This document shows positions 12,696 to 24,500 of a stretch of DNA of 64,000 nt, piece after piece. Position numbers and translations under genes: made by a program. Within the stretch, counting starts at the first letter, position 1. Each line of letters begins with the position of its first letter. The DNA comes from Sanderia malayensis (taxonomy: Eukaryota; Cnidaria; Scyphozoa; Semaeostomeae; Pelagiidae), in the NCBI GenBank assembly GCA_013076295.1, contig RQOL01000906.1, forward strand, positions 2,728,001-2,792,000, in the 5' to 3' direction. The notes under the pieces were generated by a model. It did not search any database. It saw only the letters and a program-made list of their open reading frames with translations, and was not told the origin of the DNA.

Positions 12696-12762
12696 GGATC
12701 AATTTGCTTTAAGCCTCACTTTCAATTCCAGCCTCATACTCTCTGACAAAACAATATCAAAT

Positions 12763-13399
12763 ATGGCTGCCCAGGAAAGACGAATGCAAAATATGATTTC
12801 TACTATAAAAAACAACACTGAATTAAAGGAAATGAACCAGCTTCGAACACGAACACCTCCATTCACATCTGGCAAGAAGAGAAAATTAAATTCTAGAATA
12901 GACGTTGAAGATGACATACAATCTCAAAGTCCCGCATCAATAACTGGACAAGTACTTTTACAAAATTGAAAAACCCATCACATTTTTCATACCAAAACAA
13001 CAATGTATTATTCTTTACATTTCTAATTGCATTGTTTAATTTTCTTGATTTAAGGATGCTTCTGAAATACAAGAATTCGTCTTCAAAAACCCGAATTTCG
13101 AGCACTCCGCAGCTCGAGGTGGTAAAAAACGAACATGGAGAAACTTGAAACAGGTCGTGTCTCAAGAGAGAACTTTGGTATGGCCTGAAAATAGTGTCAC
13201 ATATGGCAGTATTGACGCTCCATTATCATTTAAACCTGGCAAAAAGTATTCAGACATATCTGGTTTTCATGCAAAATACACCGATCCACAAACCAAACTC
13301 AGATACTCAACATCAGCTGAATTTAGAAATATAAGACAGTTATCATATGATCGTATGCAAGGATACTTATCTCTAAGAAATGCCTCCTTTGTACCATAA
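12763..13399 (+). CDS. INO80C: INO80 complex subunit C (IES6 homologue)
   Basis: Two exons, 12763-12951 and 13055-13399, join in phase 0 to give 177 residues (human INO80C has 192). The N-terminal half is basic and low in structure (SGKKRKLNSR). The second exon codes the conserved YL1-type C-terminal module: VFKNPNFEHS, KKRTWRNLKQ, SIDAPLSFKPGKKYSDISG and YTDPQTKLRYST, ending GYLSLRNASFVP. This protein binds ARP5 in the INO80 nucleosome remodeller and helps couple ATP hydrolysis to nucleosome sliding in the nucleus. A 103-bp intron with an AAG acceptor separates the exons. Assignment is strong because the second exon aligns over its full length with the family. Confidence 0.92.
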
Positions 13400-13763
13400 A
13401 GTCTATTCTATTAACTAATATTTATTAGGTAGAGTTTTTTGTATAATTATTGCAAAATTTATTGCGAAAAAGAATTTTTGATTTCGTGTGTTGAATCTGT
13501 GAACGAGAAGTTTTCCGCCCATAATTTAGTTCCGGGTTTTAGTTTAAGATATATCTCCCACCTTTGCATTGACGCAATGGAAGTGGTTGATTGCATGAAA
13601 TTAAAATCTTCCTAAAAGCTAGGAACCAAATCATTCCCATAATGGAGATCGTTTCATGTTATCAAACTTCCTTTTACATCAAATTAAATTCCCAAAGAAG
13701 CAGTAATTTAGAAAAACTTCCTGATATAAATTACTGTCTTAACGCCATTACATAACACGTTCT
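13400..13763. other. Intergenic region after INO80C
   Basis: AT-rich spacer. No gene, hairpin or long repeat was seen. Confidence 0.4.
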
Positions 13764-13788
13764 ATTTGCATGTAAGCTTCATGCAAAT
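13764..13788. promoter_or_regulatory. Inverted pair of POU octamer motifs upstream of the first NTR gene
   Basis: ATTTGCAT at 13764-13771 and its exact reverse complement ATGCAAAT at 13781-13788 are separated by 9 bp. Each is the consensus octamer bound by POU-homeodomain factors; the palindromic arrangement resembles dimeric octamer elements. It lies about 240 bp before the start codon. Function is inferred. Confidence 0.4.
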
Positions 13789-13878
13789 AAAATGTGCCTC
13801 GGAAAAACCTTCCGAACATTGTACAAAAAGGATCAGGAAGAAAAGTCCGAGAACAAATTTTATTCCTGATTTTCGGAC

Positions 13879-13885
13879 ATAAAAG
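13879..13885 (+). promoter_or_regulatory. TATA-like box of first NTR gene
   Basis: ATAAAAG lies 126 bp before the ATG and is followed by a GAGGGACGA string that also follows the TATA box of the second NTR gene, suggesting that the core promoter was duplicated with the gene. Confidence 0.45.
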
Positions 13886-14004
13886 CGGGCCATCTCTCCA
13901 GTCTGGTCAATCAGTCAGCGTTCTAGCAAGCATCTTGACAAGCCAAGAGGGACGAGCAGAAGTAGCCGAGCTTAAAAGACAAGACAGCAAAAATATTCGA
14001 AAAG

Positions 14005-15080
14005 ATGATGAAATCAACAGTGATCATTGTACTTGTTGTGGTCCTTGCTTTGGTCGTCGACCAAGGAGACTGTTGGTGGGGAAGAAGGCGAAGACGAAGC
14101 AGTGGTAAGACAGACTAAGATATGTACTGTACTTTTATTAATATGAACAGATGCTTGCTTGTGTACGAGGAGGGACAAGAATCCGCTAGCATGCGCAATA
14201 GCAGTAAATTACTTTTATATTGAATGCGAATCAATGTACGCTTAAATTTCATCTTGTAAGAAAGTTACTCTGTTGTCGCTATTGTAGTATGATATTGAGC
14301 GTGGCTCGAAATTCGAAATAAGAACGCTTGGGATACTGCAGTGCTGTGACAGTTTTAAGCATTGTTACGGGGTATAATAGGATGCATTTCATGTACATTT
14401 CAGGTCGAGGAAGTTGGGGCATAAATAATGGAGGAGTGACGTACACTACTAAAAGTGGTGTCAAAATCACTGGATATGGCACAATCAAACCTAAATCGGT
14501 GGGTGTCAAGGTGACTATTCCGTTCGGAAGGAAACGCAGATCAGTAGAAGAAGAAGAAGTTACGCCCCCCACACCCATCCCCGATGAAACAATCAACGAC
14601 GAAGATGTTGATGATGAAGATGAAGGCGATGAGGTGCAAGAGGTTGAACCAACAACAACAACAACAACAACAAATTCAACTGCTACTTCAATGCCAAGTG
14701 AACCACTTCAACAAATGGTGAAAAACGAAGAGATGAGAAATGCTTGTGAAGAATGCTTGGAAGTTCAACCGTTTGATCTACAGGATAAGGAGATCGAAAA
14801 CAAAACTATTGCCGACAATGATTTCGTCATGGTGGTGAAGTTTATCGAAGAGAACAAATCAGCAGCAAAGTTGGAGGCGAAGATCAAATTCGAAGTCATT
14901 GATGTAGTGAAAAGTCCCATCTCCTCGATAACTAAAGGTGAAACATTTACAATAAACGCACAAATGGCAAGCTGTCCCTGTTTGAAGTCAATTGAGCCAG
15001 GGTATTATGTTGTCACTGGTTCAATGGACGAGCAAAATCGTTTGGTACTTTCCAATTCTCTGCTTGAGTTTGAAGAGTAA
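14005..15080 (+). CDS. Secreted protein with cationic module and netrin-like (NTR) domain, copy 1
   Basis: Two exons, 14005-14104 and 14404-15080, give 258 residues; the intron is phase 1. Exon 1 codes a signal peptide (residues 1-23, hydrophobic core VIIVLVVVLALVV) and WWGRRRRRSS. Exon 2 continues with a Cys-free Gly/Lys-rich module of about 40 residues ending VKVTIPFGRKRR, a furin/dibasic-type site with an amidation-type Gly. A very acidic linker (EEEE, DEDVDDEDEGDE) and a Thr7 tract follow. The last 110 residues resemble a short NTR module: CEEC near its start, FVMVVKF, then SCPCLKS and GYYVVTGS, the latter like the CPxLKxGxxYLxxG signature of netrin, TIMP and C345C domains. Four cysteines are seen rather than six. 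I do not recognise the whole protein. AATAAA at 15114-15119 ends the gene. Confidence 0.82.
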
Positions 15081-15113
15081 CTTTGACTGGTTCATAATAA
15101 TATTTCAATACAA

Positions 15114-15119
15114 AATAAA
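15114..15119 (+). terminator. Polyadenylation signal of first NTR gene
   Basis: AATAAA 34 bp after the stop codon, in an AT-rich flank. Confidence 0.6.
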
Positions 15120-15631
15120 ATAGATTTATCATTGACAGTTATTTAAAGTAGTGTAATTAAAGCACGAGGTATTTACCTGCTCAGATCACATTTAATAATA
15201 ATTTTATCAAATATGCTTCTGGTAGGTGAATAAATTTAGCAATCGCTTAATGTATTCTATATTTTTCTTTGTAACAAACTGTCATTGATCAATAAAAAAT
15301 TAAAAAACAAACAAAAGCCTCTCAATTCACGTCTGCATCTCCCAAAACGAATTGTCCGTATTTCTTCGATTAAAAGCCCCTGTTATAAGCGCTCTCCCTT
15401 AAATAATCGCCCCCGGCTCAAAGAGGTGCCCTTTGCGGAGCTAGGAGACCTCCATGTGACCGAAGGGGTAAGTATAAAGAACGCTTGTACGTGGCCCACT
15501 TATTCAAGTTCCTTGAGCCAAAATTCCTAAATATCAATGTAGGCGTCGGTGCTGTTTTCTGGATCTTGGGAAGCATGCAAAATAATGCGTGCTATTGGAT
15601 TGGCATGAATCTGATTAATAAATCTCCACAT

Positions 15632-15914
15632 TTAAAGGTATACGAAGGAGTTAAATCGGCCTGCGCTAAAAATACATTGCAATTCAACTAAACGCAAACA
15701 CGCGCATTAAAATTTAACTTCCTGTGATCACATGCAAATGGACAATAAAACACTAGATTGGACTTTGGAGTCGAAAACACCAAAACAAGTGATCACATGC
15801 ACACTTTCCTGGTCATCGCACAACTACATTTGATTGGATAAAATCAAGCATCTATTTATAGATTTCCCAGACCCCTTGGCATATGCCACTTTTAACTCCT
15901 TCGTATACCTTTAA
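15632..15914. repeat. 283-bp inverted-repeat element with perfect 24-bp arms
   Basis: TTAAAGGTATACGAAGGAGT plus TAAA (15632-15655) recurs exactly in reverse complement at 15891-15914. Weaker similarity extends outward on both sides. This is the form of a MITE-like element or of a foldback repeat; no coding region is inside. Confidence 0.6.
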
Positions 15915-16678
15915 GTTTGATCTCTCAATTATTAGCATCGGCAGACAAATTAGTAATTGGTTAAGGTTGAAAGAAATTGCATCGCTCGCTGACAACCATA
16001 TCCGTGTTACTGTCGCGACACGGATATAAATCCTTAAGCAAAGTTCATTAACACACCCTAAATATTGGGGCACTAGGGAGACCCTTATCCACGCGTGTAG
16101 CGCGGCACGTTTTGTAGGGATTAAATCCTTGGGGCATACAGGAGTACAGAGTGCAGCATTTCTAATCATTCTTCGTTGGAACTCAGAGAGCTAGCACAAT
16201 TTCTCCCACCCTCCCTCTCCTTATTATTGTTTATTGATTTGCATTATGATTTCAGTCATTGTTCTGTAGTTTGACCATTCGGTTAGTACTGCCTGGTGTA
16301 CCGGCCGGAGTTTGTCGGAATCACCGACCGTAAATGCCTTTCTTTGCTCAAGCAATCCGGGCCGGTAGGCTAACCGCCCAATTTCTTGAGATAGCTTAAA
16401 TTGGGTTAAATTAGGAGACAAAGGGCCCATGTACAGTCGACTTTCTGCGGACTTAGCTCAATGGTGGTAATTAATTGGAATGCAAGGAATCGAGAAATTT
16501 GCTCAACGCTGAAAAGCAGCAAGTTGTCATCATGCATTACTCATGTAACTGCCTGATGACAGTAATAAACGAAAACAACATGGCTGGTTTTCGAAGCTCA
16601 GAACAAGATCAATATTACATGTTATGAAAACGCACAGGAGAAATGTTCTGAATGAATTGTGAATTATGCCCCTCCATT

Positions 16679-16721
16679 GGCAAGTACCGTTATATTTTGG
16701 GCAAATATAACGGTACTTGCC
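16679..16721. repeat. Perfect 19-bp hairpin
   Basis: The arms at 16679-16697 and 16703-16721 are exact reverse complements (core GGCAAGTACCGTTATATTT) with a 5-base loop. A further partial copy CGTTATATTTTGGCA follows directly. It may be a transposon end or a structured RNA; nothing indicates which. Confidence 0.75.
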
Positions 16722-17165
16722 GTTATATTTTGGCATATTTTGGGCAACAAATGGCTCCACGTTCACGAATGCCCCCTCCATCATTTCAGTCCTACATGTT
16801 TGAGAGGCAGCACTCTGAGGCCAATCTCATTTATGCTTGCATTGATATAGAAAATGTTCAAGCAGTCCTTTTGTTAAACATTTTCTGTTGTTTTTTTCCA
16901 GCAAATAAACTATAAATATAAAGAAAACCTTTTCTCTTCTTCGGGCATTTTTAATTGCATGCGTGACCTCAACAACAAAATGAAAACAAAACCTGCCTGT
17001 TTTCTTGCACAACAGCGAATATGTTATTGGCAATGACAGGAGGAATTAAAGTGAGCAAGTTGAGCACCTCGAGGCTGATATCAAGTTAGTGATGAAAGCC
17101 CCCAATGGTGTGCAAATGAGATTTGGTGAGTAAATCAATTGTGTTGCACCGCCGTGAAAAACGTC

Positions 17166-17173
17166 TATAAAAG
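17166..17173 (+). promoter_or_regulatory. TATA box of second NTR gene
   Basis: A consensus TATAAAAG lies 103 bp before the second ATG of the gene, followed by GAGAGGGACGA as in the first copy. Confidence 0.6.
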
Positions 17174-17275
17174 TGAGAGGGACGAATCAGAGGAGAGACA
17201 GACAGAAGAGGCAGGCAAAGTGTGCGATACTCCTGTGGACAAAAAGTGTGGCTAGTGAGAAGAATAGAAAGAAAG

Positions 17276-18280
17276 ATGATGAAAACAACAGTGGTTATCG
17301 TACTGGCTGTTGCCTTTGGTTTGGTTATTGATCAAGGATATTGCTGGTGGGGAGGAGGAGGAGGAAGGAGCAGTCGTAGTAAGGCATTTGACTATTTATA
17401 TGTTAAGAAGTGTTGCGTTTGTCAATGCACGACGAAACAAAACCTGAGTGTATGCTTCAGGCAAGAGTATATGAGTACATATGGGTGTACATGAGTGTAT
17501 GTGAGTGTGGGTGTCTGTGTATGCAAGACTGAGAAGCAGTTATCTGAGTGGAATGCCCACTTTTATAAAATTTGCTGCCGAGTAAGAGCTCCAAAACCTC
17601 GAGCGTTTACTCGAATACATGTGGAGATCACAGTGAACGTAGTGTGTACTCTCTCTTATTTTTTGCATTTTATTTTAGGCCGACGTGGAAGATGGAGCGT
17701 TCGCAACGGAGGAGTGACGTACACTTTCAGAAACGGTGTCAAAGTCACTGGATATGGAAAAGTCAAGCCTAAAACGGTTGGAGTGAAGGTGACAATTCCA
17801 TTCGGAAGAAAACGAGACTCGATGGCAGAGAAAGAGCTAAGAAATGAAGACCGAATACCCGACATTGAAGAAAACATGGCTGCATCAGATGAGCTTGACC
17901 CTGGTGCACGACGACAATTGTCCCAAGCTGGGAGAAAACAAAAGAACTGTGCCAAATGTTTGCAAGTTCGACTCTTCAATCCGAAAAACAGATATCTGAT
18001 GAAGAAAATCGTTTCACGATATGATTTCGTGATGGTGGCGAAGTTCCTTGCGGAAAACAAATCAGCAGCAACCTTGATAGCCAAGATCAAGTTTAAAGTG
18101 GAAAAAGTAACGAAAAGTCCAACTAAAAAGATATACGCAGGTGAAACGTTTGTGATGAACGCAAAGATGGTAAGCTGTCCCTGTTTGAAGTCAATTAAAC
18201 CAGGCTACTATGTTATCACTGGGTCATTGGATAAGAAAAGACGATTGGTACTCTCCAATACTCTGCTTGAAGTTTATTAA
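17276..18280 (+). CDS. Secreted protein with cationic module and netrin-like (NTR) domain, copy 2
   Basis: Tandem paralogue of the gene at 14005. Exons 17276-17378 and 17679-18280 give 234 residues, with the intron at the same place and phase. The signal peptide (VVIVLAVAFGLVI) is followed by WWGGGGGRSSRS in place of the Arg5 run. The Cys-free module keeps 30 of 37 positions of the first copy from NGGVTYT to FGRKR, here followed by DSM instead of RSV, so a tetrabasic site is reduced to RKR. The linker is shorter, lacks the Thr run and is less acidic. The NTR-like end keeps CAKC, FVMVAKF, SCPCLKS and GYYVITGS and is Lys-rich. An alternative donor three bases upstream (17376) is possible. Function is unknown; binding of extracellular ligands or proteases is known for NTR domains generally. 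Confidence 0.82.
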
Positions 18281-18383
18281 CCATTGCTTAAATAATTTTT
18301 GCTTTTCTTATGGATAATTCCGCTTATTTTGCCTTTTTAAATTTTTGCTTCGCATTTTTGTAGCAATGAGCTGTGCAATTGAT

Positions 18384-18389
18384 AATAAA
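18384..18389 (+). terminator. Polyadenylation signal of second NTR gene
   Basis: AATAAA 104 bp after the stop codon and 160 bp before the end of the oppositely oriented ANAPC1 coding region. Confidence 0.6.
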
Positions 18390-18549
18390 AAGTAAAAACA
18401 AATGTCTCGCCTAATCCTTTCATCTCAATCTTCCAACATGAATATATAAAACGTATTTACATATGAAAGACCGATTAATGAAAGTAATATCCTCGTAATT
18501 TAAAAAGTATGCATAATTGCGAAAACTATTCCCATAAGCGTGCCATAGA

Positions 18550-21500
18550 TCATAGCCAGCTTAAAGCTCTCTCGATCCTCAATTGTGATTGCAACAGATA
18601 ATTCTCATTGATAAGAGGCTGTAAAACAAATCGTGACGACAGACTGGGCACGACACGAGAAAAAGATCAAGAGCAAATAATACAAGATGGAGATACAAGA
18701 TGACAAGGCCTCACCTTCTCCAAAAGCCCCAATGATTTCAACTTTGGGAAAAGGAAATCGTAAAACTCGAAAACCATCTTCAGTTGAACAAGTCTTTCAT
18801 TATCACAACCACCTTTCGTAACATCATTTATAATCTAAAAAAAATTGATAGCATTCAATATCATCTGACAAAAATGAACAGCTAATCTTCAGTTAAAAGG
18901 ACAAATAGTAGGATTTTGATGACCAACAACTAAGGTACTTAACCAGAGAAATCTGGCATGATTTGATTTTGCATGGTTAATAGAATAATAATAAAATAAT
19001 GTGATAGTTGCCTGTTCTATGCTCAAATATGTTTGCAGTATCTCAAGCTTCTCGTTAGAGACACATTCAAACAAAACACTGGATAGAAACTCAGCATCGA
19101 TCTGAAAAGAGAAAATAGAATTTAAAAAAAGATAGAAACATTTTATACAAAACTGGGAAAAATCAAAAACTCGATAGTAAACACCTGTACGAAGATATAT
19201 ATATATTTATAAGAATATCATTTGATTCTTAAATATTCTTAAAGGTTTGGGTGTATTATATTTAATACTTACATGGGAATTGGTGTCATTTTGTGAACAG
19301 AAAAACTCTGCAAAAAGCACTGCATCTGAGCTTGAACTAAAAGATTTTATTGTTTCAAGCTGGAATAACAAAAAACGTTTCGATCAACATTCATTTGAAC
19401 CTTATAACACAGTATCAAGATTTCATAGATAATAATATTTCAGTTTAATTGCAAATAAAATACAGAATAAATTCATAAATCTTAAAATCATATAGAACCA
19501 CAAGTCTCTTTACCAATATTATAATTATATCTAATTTCATACAATAACTATTATTATTATACCTGAAGATCAGTTCAGTGGAGTAAGCTTACCTTTTCCG
19601 ATTGTTCAGTAAAGGTTCGAGCCATCAGATTCTTATGTCCCTAGAATATGAAAAAAAGAAAGCTGCTATATGTTGGCGAATGCTATCATTGAAATGCATG
19701 GAGAATGCTATCATTGATATACAAAGGACTCTCGTTCCAGCAACAAGACTGACTCGTTAGTACGAATAATGGTGAAGCATAAGTGAGACATGGTATAGCA
19801 CAAGTCTTTGCGATAAAAACATACCCACCTTTGGATCCTCAGAATACGAGAGATAACCAGCTTTCCGTTTCACACGCAAACAACTTATGGTCTCGATAAT
19901 ACGCTCACTAAACCAAAATTACAAGTAGGCATAGTCACAAAATATTTAAAACCAAATAAATATTGAAGTAGTATATAGGGATGGGAGTATTGAAGTAGTA
20001 GAAAGGGATGGGAGTTTAAGCTAGTAAGCAGACGAGTTTTAAAGAGTTTGTCGTTGAAAAAAACTAAGATTACTACTCTTTAATAATCTTAGTGCTATTG
20101 ATATATACCGTATGACTGTATATGATTGCATTACTGCATGACTTACTATTCTTGCTCGCTTCCATCAAAACTGATTGTGATAGGCCAGTACCTTGGACCG
20201 AGAACTTGTATCTAGAGAATAATAATGACGACAATACAATAATGAGAAATCATGATCGAAAACAAATGGGATTATTAAGGAGATGGAATCGCGATACAGC
20301 GATGAAATAGTTTGATGTGTGCAAGTTTAATTGTTCTATGGACTATTCTATTGTTCATGGATCAAAACATCACGAATAACGTAGAAGTGGGCTATATAAA
20401 GCGTTTATTAAAATTGGGGCCGAAAGGGGAGGGAGGCAATAATATCAAAATGCCACCCTGTATCCAGATAATTTGTTCAGGGTTTGTCAAAAAAGAGCAT
20501 CGTAATACCTCACTAATCAAGGAAAATTCTGGAACAAAACATGGAGCGAGCAGTTTAACGGTTGATGGAGGATATGACGAAGTTGCCTGGAAGGGAAAGT
20601 AGCAAATATAAAAAACAAGATATTGAAAAGACATTACTGGTGTTATACATCAAATATCAATTAAACTAAACACGAGGACCAGCTCAGCTTAATACCACTG
20701 GTTCAGCTACAAACCCCATCTTAATTTCATCTACATACTATGAACTATTTTGCATTGTTTCTTACATTAGCACACGTGATGTCTTTGAGCTACTAAGAGT
20801 GGCTTTCACAGAATAAAACGAATGAATACCTTTAGCTTGACCAGAAGAGGAGCATAGCATATGGAATCGGTCTCCAAGTCTCGAGGTACAACCAATCTTG
20901 GCTCACACGCCAAAACGTACAGATGACGTAATGCCTGAAGGTGGTACCTGACAAAAGAAGAACGTTTGTACATTTACATTACATTGCAAATATCCAAACT
21001 TCAAAGAAAAATTTCATAAAGGACTAGTTACTTCAAACATGCAAAGTCAGGCAAAGACAACTACCTACCGAATATCTCCACTGTTCAATGGAAATTTTGG
21101 ATACAAGGCACACACGAGACCAGCGACTGCTTTGTTGTTCGTCGCCAATGTGTACCTAGAAACAGAAAGACATTAACTATGTATATTATACTGGCTACAT
21201 TGCACCCTTGGCATTGATAAACTTAACACTGCTTATCGAGTAAGACTATAGTCATACCAGGGTCATACCAGGGGGAAAAGGTTTTGTTGTATTAACAATC
21301 CCTCCTACCTTCCTCCTCCTAAGAATAGGAAACCAATGGCCATGTGAATGGCTTGATGAGAGCCATAAGTAATATCAGGTTGCGATCGTTTTCTCAATGA
21401 ACGGGCGATCCGCAAAACCTCCAGATTGCCACTACCAGCCATTACCTAATCGTAAAGAAAATGCCAACATTCAGTTTAACACGTTTAACATCAATTCGAA

Positions 21501-24500
21501 GGAGAGAACCTTCAATTCTCGCAAACTTCAAGACGAAAGAGCAGTCAATTTTCGCGAACTTCAACCATGAACGCAAACACTTCTCCACGCGAAAATTTCC
21601 CCTTATTAAAACAGCTAAGAATGAATGCATACTTTGTGCACAACATAATTGTTGGTGACATAATCGTTGCTAGTCTCGGTGATACTTCTTAATTTTCAAA
21701 TATATAGCTAGTTACTCACCAAGCTTAATGATAGCAATGTCACATCCAAACACATTTCTCCAATCGATTTTCCACCCTAAAAGAAAACAGGCACAGTAAA
21801 GTACAGACAACAACAACAACCCTTCCAAAATACAACAAACATCCAAGTACACCCCTGCCCCAGTTACCCTGCCCCGTTACCTTGTTCTACCATAATCTGG
21901 TCTTGACGCTTGATACAAAATGAAGTTACTTTGGTTCCCTTTTGGTTCACCAGAGACAGGAAATTCGTTGCATTCAGTGATGAACACAATATTTGAAATA
22001 ATGCAATATGTTTGAAAAAAAGAATATTGTCAAGAATATATGTGAGGAGAGAAAAGAATAGCTTGCACACACTACCTTATCAAATATTGAACTGTTGACA
22101 ATTGTTTTGAATTTTTTGGTGTAGTACAACTGGAAAGAGAAAGAGTAATCAAACAATTGCTCACAAAGCTGATCGAAATATTGCTGATGCGTTGTTCTCA
22201 ATGCATTATTCATGTATCCGGAATAAGCATAGAGTTGTATAGCTTGCATGACATGCATTTCCATGTATTGTGGCAGTATGTGTGGAGTAAGGTAAGATAT
22301 ACTACTCACAAGGGTATCAAAAGCTGCCTTATTACAGCTTCCAGCAAACTTAATCCCCAGGGCCATACAGCTGCCAGCGATTACACAACAGTAGGACAAC
22401 CTAAAATCAAAAATAAAAAACAAATAACTTAAAAAAGAAAGTAAATTAAGAAATGAATTGTAGATAAAAGGAGAATATGAAGATATCTTGTACACATTTG
22501 AACCGCTATAAACAAACTATTATTCAACTCAATTCCTCAATCTCTCCAGTGTTGTTCTGTTTTCCTATATTTTGATTCGTTCTACTCTGTGTGCATAAGG
22601 CTTGGCATTTCTTGATAACTTGAAGCCTCAAGCGAAATACTATTCCAGACAAATGTATTCAAGGCATCAAGGATAAACTGTGTTATTCGTGGTAAATTAA
22701 AATGACATACCTTAATATTTCCATGTCACTCGCATTGGTAACCTCCTTGCTTGTTTCAAAATGAACAGCATCAAATATCTGCAAGAGAACATAAAACATC
22801 TCAGAAAACAAAACGTACAGTCGTACATAAGACTGTATGCAACCAAGTTTGCAATAATAATGTAGCATTTACCTCTGGCAAATGACTCTCAACCCAAGAA
22901 GTTGACGGCATCGTCTCATCCCAAAGAATAAGTCCCCTGGCAAGAAGCTAAAGTAACAATAGGACTTAAAATTCTGTCGATAATGACGATAAGGAAGGTG
23001 ATGATGGTCATAAGAAAAAAGAATTAAATAATGATGAGGAGAAGAAGAAACGAGTATATAACATTGATAATAATGTACAAGAAATCTCACTGGAAAGAAA
23101 ATAATAATAATAAAATAAAAAATTACCATGAGTAGAAGGTTGTTCTGCTTGATTGTCTCCAATGTTGCCGTGGTTCCTGGGCAGCATAGCCAGTTAGACA
23201 CGACCCTTTAACAATCACAAAATATATAAACAAACACAGATAACACATAATTATAGATTGTCGGATTGATACTTCGCGTGAGATATGCAAACAATACCCG
23301 TGAAACAATCAAACTGTTGATCATTAATCGAACCAGATGCTAGCACCTGGCTCAACACTGGATGGGTCTTTGTCGAGTTGCTTGAAAGAGTTCTAATGAA
23401 CTTGCAGGGAATTCATTTCAAAACAAATGTATCGACATTAAAAGTAGTGAATTCTGCGTTGTCACCTGTTATTCGTTTTCAAGTAAATAAACGCAAGGGC
23501 GATAATGGCGCTGGGGCATGTTACATCTGTGTTAACAGCATTGTCTTCCTGGAAAAGATAACCAAGTCAATAAAACACAAAATACAATTAATCAATTAAC
23601 TCTAACTTTTCGATATTGTGAGTATTATCAGACTTCAAAGCGTAATATACATGAATATCTGTCTGGTGAGTAGGTGCCAGTATAACAATTCTCTTTTCTG
23701 AGACGTCTCCTACCAGGGTCGTTTTGTGCTCATCACAGAGCAACGATAGTAATCATTAAAAGACCAACAAACCTTTATCAAATAACTCGGTGATTTGAAT
23801 GCTTCTTTAATATATACTGGCTGCAAAACAGAAAAAAACCTCACTACATGGTAATACTCTTACCAATAAGGTAGCCCTCGTAAAATGACTATGCATCTTA
23901 CTAGTTCACGTTGCTGTCCACCAAAAATATAATGATGAAGTTCTTCTGCAATTTTCAAGTCAGAAAGATATAAAGAATCAGCTCCTTTCTAAAACAAGAT
24001 TCAATAAACTCTTTAAAAGGTTGGAACTCTTAAACTATCGTTGCTTACAGCTATAAGCTACAAAGCTAATACCATTTCAGAGAATAAAGCAATGAAAACA
24101 AACCCCGAGCATCAACATTCCCAAAGCAAATCCAGCAGCCAGAGAGTGCGATTCTCTGTTGACTGCATTATCCATTTCTGGACCAGGTGGTCGGCCTATT
24201 TCTTGCAGCAAGATCTTGATCAGATGTCTCTCCGATGTGCCAAGATACAGCAGCCCAGTGCCCAGTATGGCAGCGACTTGGGCTGAATGAGATATGTTCA
24301 CTTCCAATGCTGTCGGCGGCAGCAAAGCATCAACATGCACTGCAAGAAGTTTGTAGGTATTCGCATCTTTAGTACCACACCTACAAATCAAGGCAAAAGA
24401 ATCGTAAGTAGCAACTGTGGTAGGGATTTAAAGCACTACGGATTTACACTACACTTGGTAGCAAACGAATGAATTATAAAATATAATAAAGATAATAAAT

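Larger units (their letters stand above)
15120..17165. other. Repeat-bearing spacer between the two NTR genes
   Basis: About 2 kb without a supported gene. It holds a 24-bp inverted repeat (15632-15655/15891-15914), a 13-bp direct repeat GTGATCACATGCA (near 15723 and 15789) and a near-perfect hairpin (16679-16721). The segment 15340-15440 (GCCCC..., GCGCTCTCCC...) looks like a decayed transposable element end. A tRNA A-box-like string near 16448 has no B box. Confidence 0.5.

Noticed and set aside
16445..16470. Second tRNA-like A box (GACTTAGCTCAATGGTGG)
   Set aside because: No B box or acceptor stem pairing found downstream.
17495..17678. Upstream in-frame extension of NTR copy 2 exon 2 (MYVSVGVCVCK...)
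   Set aside because: It lies in the intron: a TATTTTAG acceptor at 17671-17678 and the matching exon structure of copy 1 show that coding resumes at 17679.
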